Assembly: GCA_910586375.1 (NCBI GenBank)
Contig: CAJUIE010000084.1
Location: 1 to 7,818, forward strand
Source: an uncultured Alistipes sp.
GTDB taxonomy: Bacteria > Bacteroidota > Bacteroidia > Bacteroidales > Rikenellaceae
DNA length: 7,818 nt
Direction: 5' to 3'
Below, piece after piece: positions 1-5,909 of the stretch. The position numbers and the translations under genes were made by a program. Positions within the stretch are counted from its first letter, which is position 1, and the number at the start of each line of letters is the position of its first letter. The notes beneath the pieces were generated by a model that saw only the letters and a program-made list of their open reading frames with translations, was not told the origin of the DNA and ran no database searches.

Positions 1-499
1 CGTCGAGCTTGGTGTAGTAGTAGTCGGGCGCGTAGGCTTCGATGGAGACCCCCTGAGCGATGAGCGACGAAATTTCGCGCGAAATGGTCTCGACCTTTTC
101 CACCTCTTTGGATTCGACGGTGAAGCGTTGACGCAGTGCATAGCCCGAGAAACGCTGGCCGGCCCAGTTGCCGTTGGCGTTGTAGACGGGGGTGAACTGC
201 TTCTCCACGTTGACGAACTCGAAGACTACGGCGTTGGCGGGCAGGCCTTTCGTGGTGAGATACTGCTGCACCTTGGCCTTGCTGGCCTCGATCTGGGCAT
301 AGCCCGTGGCGGCGTCCTGCGCCTCGGCGGTCAGTGTGCCGGTCCAGACGATCAGGTCGGAGGTGAACTCGGTTTCGCCCAGCCCCGTCACGACGATGGT
401 GTCCTGCGAACGATACTTGTAGGTGTAGGCGCGGGCCAGCACCCAGGCGCAGAGCAGAGCCGTCACGGCGGCTGCGGCAATGACGATGTACTTTTTCAT
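1..499 (-). CDS. SIMPL (DUF541/YggE-like) domain protein, C-terminus beyond window
   Basis: Reading leftward from the ATG at 499-497, an open frame runs without a stop to the window edge, giving 166 visible residues. Residues 1-25 begin MKKYIVIAAAAV and continue with hydrophobic residues to a Trp-Val-Leu-Ala segment, so this is an uncleaved signal anchor or signal peptide that places the protein in the envelope. The next part (VVTGLGETEFTSDLIVW, about residues 36-52) and the later GYALRQRFTVES and YAPDYYYTKLD stretches fit the SIMPL/DUF541 family, typified by E. coli YggE. That family has no firmly established biochemical activity; members are linked to oxidative-stress tolerance or to signalling partners. 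The gene lies 18 bases after the ychF stop on the same strand, so the two are probably co-transcribed. No Shine-Dalgarno sequence is seen. The family call is made from remembered motifs. The C-terminal third is missing only because the window ends. Confidence 0.85.
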   Translation of the reverse strand, partial: MKKYIVIAAAAVTALLCAWVLARAYTYKYRSQDTIVVTGLGETEFTSDLIVWTGTLTAEAQDAATGYAQIEASKAKVQQYLTTKGLPANAVVFEFVNVEKQFTPVYNANGNWAGQRFSGYALRQRFTVESKEVEKVETISREISSLIAQGVSIEAYAPDYYYTKLD

Positions 500-517
500 A
501 ATGTGCGTTTTTAACGG

Positions 518-1618
518 TTATACGTTGAACAGGAAGTGCATGATGTCGCCGTCCTGTACGATATATTCTTTCCCCTCGATGCCGATCTTGCCCGCATCGC
601 GGCACGCTTTTTCCGAACCCAGGGTCACGTAGTCGTCGTACTTGATCACTTCGGCGCGGATGAAGCCCCGTTCGAAGTCGGTGTGAATGACGCCGGCTGT
701 CTGGGGAGCTTTCATCCCGCGAGAGTAAGTCCAGGCGCGGGTTTCGTCGGCTCCGGTGGTGAAGAACGTTTCGAGCGACAGCAATTTGTAGGCCGATTTG
801 ATCAGACGCGCCACGCCCGACTCCTTCAGACCGAGGTCTTCGAGGAAAAGTTGTCGTTCGTCGTAGCTCTCCAGCTCGGCGATGTCGGCCTCGGTGGCTG
901 CCGCGATGATGAGCATTTCGGCTTTCTCGTTGGCGATGGCTGCCCGAACGGCTTCGGTGTGGGCGTTGCCTGTGGCGGCGCTCTTTTCGTCGACGTTGCA
1001 GACGTAGAGCACCGGTTTGTCGGTCAGCAGGTTGAGGTCGGCGACCAGCTTGCGGTCCTCTTTTTCCAGCTCTACCGTGCGGGCCGAAAGACCCTGCTCC
1101 AGCGCCGCCTTGTATTGCAGCAGCAGCTCCACCTGCCGCTTGGCGTTCTTGTCGCCGCCCGAGGTTGCCGCTTTCTGCGTCTTGGCCAGCCGGGCTTCGA
1201 CGGTCTCCAGGTCCTTGAGCTGGAGTTCGGTGTCGATGATCCCCTTGTCGCGCACCGGGTCGACCGAGCCGTCGACATGGGTAATGTTGCCGTCCTCGAA
1301 GCAGCGCAGTACGTGGATGATGGCGTGGGTGTTGCGGATATTGCCTAAGAATTTGTTGCCCAGACCCTCGCCCTTCGAGGCTCCCTTCACCAGACCGGCG
1401 ATGTCCACGATCTCGATGGTTGTAGGCACGACCCGTTTGGGATTGTCTATTTCGGCCAGCTTGACGAGCCGTTCGTCGGGCACGGTGATCACGCCCACGT
1501 TGGGTTCGATGGTGCAGAACGGGAAGTTCGCTGCCTGGGCTTTGGCATTGGACAAGCAGTTGAAAAGGGTCGATTTACCGACGTTGGGCAGTCCTACGAT
1601 GCCACATTGAAGTGCCAT
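518..1618 (-). CDS. ychF: Redox-responsive ribosome-binding ATPase YchF
   Basis: A complete 366-residue protein, close to the family's usual length (363 in E. coli). YchF/OLA1 is an Obg-related P-loop NTPase that prefers ATP to GTP, binds ribosomes and is implicated in stress responses. The P-loop GLPNVGKS is at residues 9-16. The switch region DIAGLVKGAS is at 72-81, with a hydrophobic Leu76 where Ras-type GTPases carry the catalytic Gln. The G4 position reads NVDE (208-211) instead of the GTP-specific NKxD, which fits relaxed, ATP-preferring specificity. A coiled-coil hairpin occupies roughly 130-195. A C-terminal TGS domain starts near 281 and ends HFLFNV. The start at 1618 puts the P-loop at the expected distance from the N-terminus. 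A Bacteroidetes -7 element lies about 27 bases upstream. The gene is divergent from the five-gene operon to its right and probably co-transcribed with the SIMPL gene downstream. Confidence 0.98.
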   Translation of the reverse strand: MALQCGIVGLPNVGKSTLFNCLSNAKAQAANFPFCTIEPNVGVITVPDERLVKLAEIDNPKRVVPTTIEIVDIAGLVKGASKGEGLGNKFLGNIRNTHAIIHVLRCFEDGNITHVDGSVDPVRDKGIIDTELQLKDLETVEARLAKTQKAATSGGDKNAKRQVELLLQYKAALEQGLSARTVELEKEDRKLVADLNLLTDKPVLYVCNVDEKSAATGNAHTEAVRAAIANEKAEMLIIAAATEADIAELESYDERQLFLEDLGLKESGVARLIKSAYKLLSLETFFTTGADETRAWTYSRGMKAPQTAGVIHTDFERGFIRAEVIKYDDYVTLGSEKACRDAGKIGIEGKEYIVQDGDIMHFLFNV

Positions 1619-1644
1619 ATGTTTTTTGTTTTCGTTTCGCAGGG

Positions 1645-1652
1645 CAAAGATA
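1645..1652 (-). promoter_or_regulatory. Promoter -7 element for ychF
   Basis: Read on the minus strand the bases are TATCTTTG, matching the TAnnTTTG -7 consensus of the Bacteroidetes primary sigma factor. They sit in the surrounding sequence TTTTCGTATCTTTGCCC, which is very common upstream of genes in this phylum. The expected transcription start falls near 1638-1641, giving a leader of about 20 bases. No TTTG -33 element is visible at the right distance upstream (around 1671-1676), so only half of the promoter matches consensus. Confidence 0.7.
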
Positions 1653-1736
1653 CGAAAATTTCTTGGGGTTCGGGGCTGTCGGCGGGATGAAAATCCGTGT
1701 GATTCGTTGGGAGGCCGAAATTATTGGTGTCTATAA

Positions 1737-1768
1737 TTTGATCGGAAACGACGAATTACTTATCTTTG
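1737..1768 (+). promoter_or_regulatory. Promoter for the five-gene operon (TTTG-N20-TATCTTTG)
   Basis: A TTTG -33 element (1737-1740) is followed, after exactly 20 bases, by TATCTTTG (1761-1768), a full match to the Bacteroidetes -33/-7 consensus. Transcription would start around 1773-1776, about 30 bases before the ATG at 1806. In the leader, AGGA (1794-1797) stands 8 bases before that ATG. It could act as a weak Shine-Dalgarno sequence, although genes in this phylum usually do not need one. The rest of the 1619-1805 intergenic region shows no other clear motif. Confidence 0.8.
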
Positions 1769-1805
1769 TCTTGTCAAACTTTTCTGACCAATTAGGACCG
1801 ATTTT

Positions 1806-2882
1806 ATGGATTTGAATGTTATACGGAGCGAGCTGCGTCTGCTCTCGGAGCTCGCCGACGGCTGGGCTGCTTCGGGAAATATCGCTTCGCTCGAACGCGA
1901 TATGATGCTCGGGAAGCTGCGTTCTTTATATGAACTTGTGCGTTTTGGTGAGGCGGGGGTAGTTGTCGCAGCCGACCCGGCCGGGGAAGATGTGCAGCCT
2001 GTCGCGGTGGAGGATGCAGTTCCGGAATATGCAGTCGATCCCGCTGGAAACGAAGAAGTCGGTGCTGTCGGTGAGGCGATCGATTTGGGAGAAGTTCTTT
2101 CGCTCGATGCTTCGCTTGAAGACGCAGAACCTGCCGCCGCCCCGGAGCCAGATACTGCTCCTGCGGAAGAACCCGTTGCGGTTCCGGAACCTGACGCAGA
2201 ACCTGCCGCCGCCCCGGAGCCAGATACTGCTCCTGTGGAAGAACCGGTGTCGGAGCCTGAACCGGAGAGACCCGTGGCCTTTGATACGTTGTTTGGTCCC
2301 GATGAGGAGCCGGTTGATCGCCATCGTCACAAACAGCGATTGATCATGTCGTTGTATGATACGGCGTCCTCTGCACGCAGTTCGAAACCGGCGACTTCTT
2401 TGTCGGAGGAGCTGACGATGTCCGTGGCGGAGCTGACGGTCGGGGATGCGGGGACGCTTTACTCCGGGGAAGAGGTTGCCGAGGCCTCAATCGCCGGGCT
2501 GCCTGCTGTTTCTGACACGGAGGTCTCCGATGCGGTTGTCGCCTCTATGGGGGATTCCGCCCCTGTTCTGGGCGATGTGATCGGGCACGACCGGCAGACT
2601 TTGGCCGATACGATCGCGCCGCCGCACGACATTGCCTCGGAGCTTCGGCGTGGCGAGCCGGTCGGTGATCTGCATTGCGCCATCGGTATCAACGACAAGT
2701 TCCTGATGATCCGGGACTTGTTCGGGGGAGATGCCGGGGCTTTCGACCGGGCGATCGGAGAGCTCAACGCCTGCACTGACCTGGACGACTGCATGATCCA
2801 TATTGCCGAGAATTATGCCTGGAATCCTGATTCCGACGGTGCGAAGTTGCTTATGGAGCTGCTCGAACGCAAATTCGCTTAG
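1806..2882 (+). CDS. Conserved Bacteroidetes protein of unknown function with acidic Pro/Ala/Glu repeat region
   Basis: Complete, 358 residues, no signal peptide and no membrane segment, so probably cytoplasmic. Three parts can be seen. Residues 1-50 are likely helical (starting MDLNVIRSELRLLSELADGW). Residues about 51-170 are acidic, low in complexity and rich in Pro, Ala and Glu, and contain two copies of a 24-residue unit (106-129 and 130-153). A short basic patch follows (DRHRHKQRLIMSLYD, 171-185), then a variable linker with an LGDVIG...TLADTI segment (255-270). The C-terminal part (about 288-358) contains IGINDKFLMIRDLFGGD, then LDDCM and ENYAWNPDSDGAKLL, and ends ELLERKFA. I recall this tail as strongly conserved in hypothetical proteins of Bacteroides and relatives; no function is known to me. 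It is the first gene of the operon, directly after the promoter and 3 bases before rsmI. Disordered middle plus conserved ends suggests an adaptor or scaffold, but that is only inference. Confidence 0.9.
   Translation: MDLNVIRSELRLLSELADGWAASGNIASLERDMMLGKLRSLYELVRFGEAGVVVAADPAGEDVQPVAVEDAVPEYAVDPAGNEEVGAVGEAIDLGEVLSLDASLEDAEPAAAPEPDTAPAEEPVAVPEPDAEPAAAPEPDTAPVEEPVSEPEPERPVAFDTLFGPDEEPVDRHRHKQRLIMSLYDTASSARSSKPATSLSEELTMSVAELTVGDAGTLYSGEEVAEASIAGLPAVSDTEVSDAVVASMGDSAPVLGDVIGHDRQTLADTIAPPHDIASELRRGEPVGDLHCAIGINDKFLMIRDLFGGDAGAFDRAIGELNACTDLDDCMIHIAENYAWNPDSDGAKLLMELLERKFA
2121..2245 (+). repeat. In-frame direct repeat, 72-bp period, in the hypothetical gene
   Basis: Bases 2121-2173 recur at 2193-2245 with a single mismatch (C at 2164, T at 2236). 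The offset is 72 bases, exactly 24 codons, so the frame is kept. Both copies encode DAEPAAAPEPDTAP(A/V)EEPV. After 2173 and 2245 the copies diverge at the DNA level but still encode Val/Ser-Glu-Pro-rich sequence. Near-identity at the DNA level, including silent positions, points to a recent duplication or to homogenisation by slippage. Confidence 0.92.
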
Positions 2883-2885
2883 CTT

Positions 2886-3599
2886 ATGGCCCGGCTTTAT
2901 ATCGTTCCGACTCCTATAGGCAATCTTGACGATATTACTCTGCGGGCTGTTGATGTGCTGCGTGGGGTGGACTTCATTCTGGCCGAGGATACGCGCACTA
3001 CGTCGTTTCTGCTCAGGCACTTAGGTATTGAAAAACAGCTCTATTCCCACCACAAGTTCAACGAGCATGCCACCGTCAGCATGGTTGCCGACGCAATTGC
3101 TGCGGGACGCGATGCTGCGTTGGTGTCGGATGCAGGCACTCCCGGGATTTCTGATCCCGGTTTTCTTTTGGTGCGAACCTGCGTCGAAGCCGGTATTGAG
3201 GTCGAGACGCTGCCTGGAGCCACAGCAGCTATTCCGGCGTTGGTCGACAGCGGATTCCCGTGCGACCGTTTCTGCTTTGAGGGGTTTCTGCCTCAGAAAA
3301 AGGGGCGCATGAAGCAGTTGCAGGCGCTTGCTGACGAGGAGCGGACTATGATTTTTTACGAATCACCTTATCGCGTGGTCCGGTGTCTGGAGCAATTCGC
3401 CGAGGTCTTCGGACCCGGGCGGCAGGTGTCGGTCTCGCGCGAGCTGACTAAAAAATTTGAACAAACCCTTCGCGGTACCGTCGCCGAAGTGCTGGAGCAC
3501 TTCCGCACGACGGAGCCCCGGGGAGAATTTGTCCTTGTCGTGGCCGGGAAACCCCGGCAGCGGCATGGGGCAGCCGCTGCGGCGGATAAAACGGAATAA
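2886..3599 (+). CDS. rsmI: 16S rRNA (cytidine-1402 2'-O)-methyltransferase RsmI
   Basis: RsmI uses S-adenosylmethionine to methylate the ribose 2'-OH of C1402 in the decoding centre of 16S rRNA, acting together with RsmH (N4) to tune P-site fidelity. The 237-residue protein carries the signature motifs of this tetrapyrrole-methylase-fold enzyme in order: LYIVPTPIGNLDDITLRA (4-21), AEDTRTTSFLLRHL (33-46), YSHHKFNEH (53-61), SDAGTPGISDPGF (81-93), TLPGATAAIPALVDSGFP (108-125), FEGFLPQKKG (131-140), FYESPYR (157-163), SRELTKKFE (184-192) and RGEFVLVV (212-219). It is about 50 residues shorter than E. coli RsmI (286) and ends in a low-complexity Ala tail, so the C-terminal helical extension of the E. 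coli protein is absent; I believe this is usual in Bacteroidetes. The start lies 3 bases after the preceding stop, and the next gene starts 2 bases after its stop. Confidence 0.97.
   Translation: MARLYIVPTPIGNLDDITLRAVDVLRGVDFILAEDTRTTSFLLRHLGIEKQLYSHHKFNEHATVSMVADAIAAGRDAALVSDAGTPGISDPGFLLVRTCVEAGIEVETLPGATAAIPALVDSGFPCDRFCFEGFLPQKKGRMKQLQALADEERTMIFYESPYRVVRCLEQFAEVFGPGRQVSVSRELTKKFEQTLRGTVAEVLEHFRTTEPRGEFVLVVAGKPRQRHGAAAAADKTE
3142..3169 (+). other. Terminator-like hairpin inside rsmI
   Basis: CCGGGAT (3142-3148) pairs perfectly with ATCCCGG (3154-3160) across a 5-base loop, and TTTTCTTTT follows at once (3161-3169). This has the form of an intrinsic terminator on the sense strand. It lies in the codons for the conserved Pro-Gly-Ile-Ser-Asp-Pro-Gly motif followed by Phe-Leu-Leu, so the repeat may just reflect codon choice for that motif. 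A real terminator here would cut transcription of the operon, and translating ribosomes would normally suppress it. Only the structure is visible; function is unproven. Confidence 0.4.
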
Positions 3600-3601
3600 C
3601 C

Positions 3602-4987
3602 ATGAAAAGTAACAACATGAACGATACTGGACGGATGCGTCGTTCGTTTTCCGTGTGGATGAGTGATTTGCGCAAATTTTTGCATGGGCGCTTCAGCCTT
3701 GACGACGATAAGGCTCAGCGCGATGAGGTGATTGTTTCGATCTCCAAGGGAGTCGAGTTTCGCGGTGTCAACCTCTGGGTGTTGATCTTTGCCACGATGA
3801 TCGCTTCGCTGGGATTGAACGTCAACTCGGCAGCAGTCATTATCGGTGCCATGCTCGTCTCGCCCATCATGGGCCCTATTATGGGGGTAGGTCTGGCTTT
3901 GGGAATCAATGATTTCGATCTTTTGAAAAGATCGTTGCGCAACTTGACGCTCATGTTCATTGTGGCCATTGTTACCTCCACGGTTTATTTCTTCGTTTCG
4001 CCGCTCTCGTCCAACAGCAGCGAGTTGCTTGCGCGGACGACGCCCACGACTTATGATGTGCTGATCGCTTTTTTCGGCGGTCTGGCCGGCATGGTGGCCC
4101 AGACGCGGCAGGATCGCACCTCGACGGTTATTCCGGGTGTGGCTATCGCTACGGCCCTTATTCCGCCCCTCTGTACGGCCGGCTTCGGCATTGCTACGGG
4201 GCAGCCGAGGTTCTTTTTCGGGGCCTTTTATCTCTTCTTCATCAACTCGGTTTTCATCGCCCTGGCTACATATACCGTGGTGCGCTTCCTCAAGTATGAG
4301 AAAGTGGCTTTTGTCGACTCCGGCCGGGAACGGAATGTCCGGCGCCTGATGCTTGTCATTACGCTGGTGACATTCATTCCCAGTGTCATCATCGGCTTCC
4401 GCATGGTGCGGGTCTCGGTCTTTGAGGCCCTGGCCGATAAGTATGTGGAGCAGGTTTTCGATTTTCCTCAGACCCGCGTGATCGAGAGCAACAAACAGTT
4501 TGCCCATCGGGGAGCTCCGTCGCAGATCGAGCTGCTGCTGGTCGGGGAGCCGCTTGACGAGCAGACTATCGGGAATGCCCGGGCCCGTATGGAAGACTTT
4601 GGTCTGACCCACACGGAGCTTGTGGTCCGGCAGGCCAACGTTGCCGACCGGATTGACGTAGCGTCGCTTCAGAGCAGTTATCAGGAGCTGCTTGGCGAGA
4701 AAAATCGCCGTATAGCGCAGATGGAGGCGCTGCTCGACCGCTACGAGGTTACGAATGTCGAGGTCGGGGATATTTCGCGGGAGGCGGGGCTTCTGGTTGG
4801 AAATATCGGTGCGCTGACCTTGACCAAGGGGATCGAGTTTGACATCGACGGTTCACCCCGCGATACGGTGCTGGTGTGTGTGGCTGCGCCCCGCGACCCG
4901 GCAGACTCCATAGACCGGGCGACGCTGAGGCGCTGGCTGCAGATCCGCACCAGGATCGACAACGTAAAACTCTTTATCGAACTGTAG
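3602..4987 (+). CDS. DUF389 family polytopic inner-membrane protein
   Basis: A complete 461-residue protein. Residues 1-50 are charged and probably cytoplasmic. About six or seven membrane segments follow: near 56-73, 77-100, 113-134, 150-167, 175-198, 204-230 and 248-268. The motifs MIASLGLNVNSAAVIIGAML (66-85), SPIMGPIMGVGLALG (87-101) and GVAIATALIPPLCTAGFG (179-196) are diagnostic of the DUF389 hydrophobic domain, whose transport or other activity is not established. After the membrane part comes a long soluble C-terminal region (about 270-461), with a likely coiled coil at 355-385 and an alpha/beta-looking stretch at the end. The first ATG (3602) lies 2 bases after the rsmI stop; a second in-frame Met at residue 6 is an alternative start. 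Being between rsmI and two envelope genes suggests a membrane role but does not reveal a substrate. Confidence 0.93.
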   Translation: MKSNNMNDTGRMRRSFSVWMSDLRKFLHGRFSLDDDKAQRDEVIVSISKGVEFRGVNLWVLIFATMIASLGLNVNSAAVIIGAMLVSPIMGPIMGVGLALGINDFDLLKRSLRNLTLMFIVAIVTSTVYFFVSPLSSNSSELLARTTPTTYDVLIAFFGGLAGMVAQTRQDRTSTVIPGVAIATALIPPLCTAGFGIATGQPRFFFGAFYLFFINSVFIALATYTVVRFLKYEKVAFVDSGRERNVRRLMLVITLVTFIPSVIIGFRMVRVSVFEALADKYVEQVFDFPQTRVIESNKQFAHRGAPSQIELLLVGEPLDEQTIGNARARMEDFGLTHTELVVRQANVADRIDVASLQSSYQELLGEKNRRIAQMEALLDRYEVTNVEVGDISREAGLLVGNIGALTLTKGIEFDIDGSPRDTVLVCVAAPRDPADSIDRATLRRWLQIRTRIDNVKLFIEL

Positions 4988-4991
4988 GATC

Positions 4992-5909
4992 ATGCGCGCT
5001 TCCGAATCCGAACTTCACATTGGGCAGCGCATCGGGTTGGAGATGCTCTGGGCCGGGGCTCGTCTCTTTGCGGCGATGCCTTATTGGCTGAAGTATTATG
5101 TCTTCGAAAATCTGCTGTTTTTCGTGCTTTATCACCTGCTGCGTTATCGGCGCAAGGTCGTGTGGAATAACCTGCGCAACTCCTTTCCCGAGAAGAGTGA
5201 GGCTGAGTTGTGGATCATCCGTCGTCGTTTTTACCGCACGCTGGCCGAATTATTCGTCGATACGGTTGACATGGCCGATATGACGCACGAAAAGGGGCGT
5301 ATGATGCTGACGGTCGAGGGACTCGAAGAGCACGTCGGGCGCGTCCGCGGACGCGACTGGATTGCTATGACGGCCCATTTTGGGTGCTGGGAATATTGCT
5401 CTTACTGGGGTCTTTATGAGCCTTCGCAGGTTGTCGTTGCTGTTTATCATCCTTTGCGCAGCCGGATCATGGAGTGTTTTTATCGACGGCTGCGTAACTC
5501 GGCTTATGCCACGACTGTGACCATGAAGGAGAGCCTGCGCTTTTATCTGCGTCATCGCGATGGAGGATTCGGGGGTAAGAATCTGGTTATGGGGCTTATT
5601 GCCGATCAGAACCCTCCGCGGCGTCCCGACAGCCATTGGTTCCGCTTTCTCAACCAGGATTCGATCTTTTACGACGGCGGCGAGAAACTCGCTCTGAGGT
5701 GCCATTTGCCTGTTTATTTCGTCAAGATGGAGCGTGTGCAGCGGGGACGCTACCGCATGTCGTTCGAGCTGCTGTACGACGGCGAGGAGCAGGTCGCGCC
5801 TAACGAGATTACCGAGCGTTATGTGCGTCATCTGGAGCAGATGATCTGCGCGCGGCCCGAACTTTGGATGTGGTCGCATCGTCGCTGGAAACATTTCAAG
5901 GATCGATGA
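4992..5909 (+). CDS. LpxL/HtrB-like lysophospholipid acyltransferase
   Basis: A 305-residue protein, the usual size for the LpxL/HtrB/LpxM family, which adds secondary acyl chains to lipid A at the inner face of the inner membrane. A hydrophobic segment lies near 36-52 and is followed by RRKVVWNNLRNSFPEKSEAE (53-72), typical of the family. The catalytic HX4E motif is HFGCWE, with His129 and Glu134. Other family features are VYHPL (151-155), GLIADQNPP (201-209) and the C-terminal PELWMWSHRRWKHF (289-302). No key residue is missing. It starts 4 bases after the DUF389 stop and overlaps the glycosyltransferase start. Lipid A is the default substrate, as Bacteroidetes usually encode one such enzyme, but related acyltransferases act on amino or sulfonolipids, so the exact acceptor is open. 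Confidence 0.93.
   Translation: MRASESELHIGQRIGLEMLWAGARLFAAMPYWLKYYVFENLLFFVLYHLLRYRRKVVWNNLRNSFPEKSEAELWIIRRRFYRTLAELFVDTVDMADMTHEKGRMMLTVEGLEEHVGRVRGRDWIAMTAHFGCWEYCSYWGLYEPSQVVVAVYHPLRSRIMECFYRRLRNSAYATTVTMKESLRFYLRHRDGGFGGKNLVMGLIADQNPPRRPDSHWFRFLNQDSIFYDGGEKLALRCHLPVYFVKMERVQRGRYRMSFELLYDGEEQVAPNEITERYVRHLEQMICARPELWMWSHRRWKHFKDR

Noticed and set aside
128..514. Plus-strand open frame of 128 codons opposite the SIMPL gene
   Set aside because: It lies antisense to a frame with a signal anchor and clear SIMPL motifs; the plus-strand translation has no recognisable pattern.
536..1348. Plus-strand open frame of 270 codons opposite ychF
   Set aside because: It mirrors YchF in a GC-rich genome with few stop codons on the opposite strand. 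It has no promoter and no known motifs.
1612..1815. 67-codon open frame across the divergent intergenic region
   Set aside because: It overlaps both the ychF start and the start of the next gene and runs through both promoters; no sign of coding constraint.
3368..4612. Minus-strand open frame of 414 codons across rsmI and DUF389
   Set aside because: It crosses the boundary of two well-supported genes on the other strand, is rich in His, Arg and Gln, and lacks domains; typical antisense artefact.
5340..5355. 16-base perfect palindrome CGCGTCCGCGGACGCG in the acyltransferase gene
   Set aside because: Simple GC-rich self-complementary codons for a Gly/Arg-rich stretch; no second copy was noticed and there is no regulatory context.
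5864..5905. Upstream ATG extending the glycosyltransferase by 14 residues
   Set aside because: It would overlap the acyltransferase gene by 46 bases, and the conserved fold begins just after the later ATG at 5906, which forms the usual ATGA junction.
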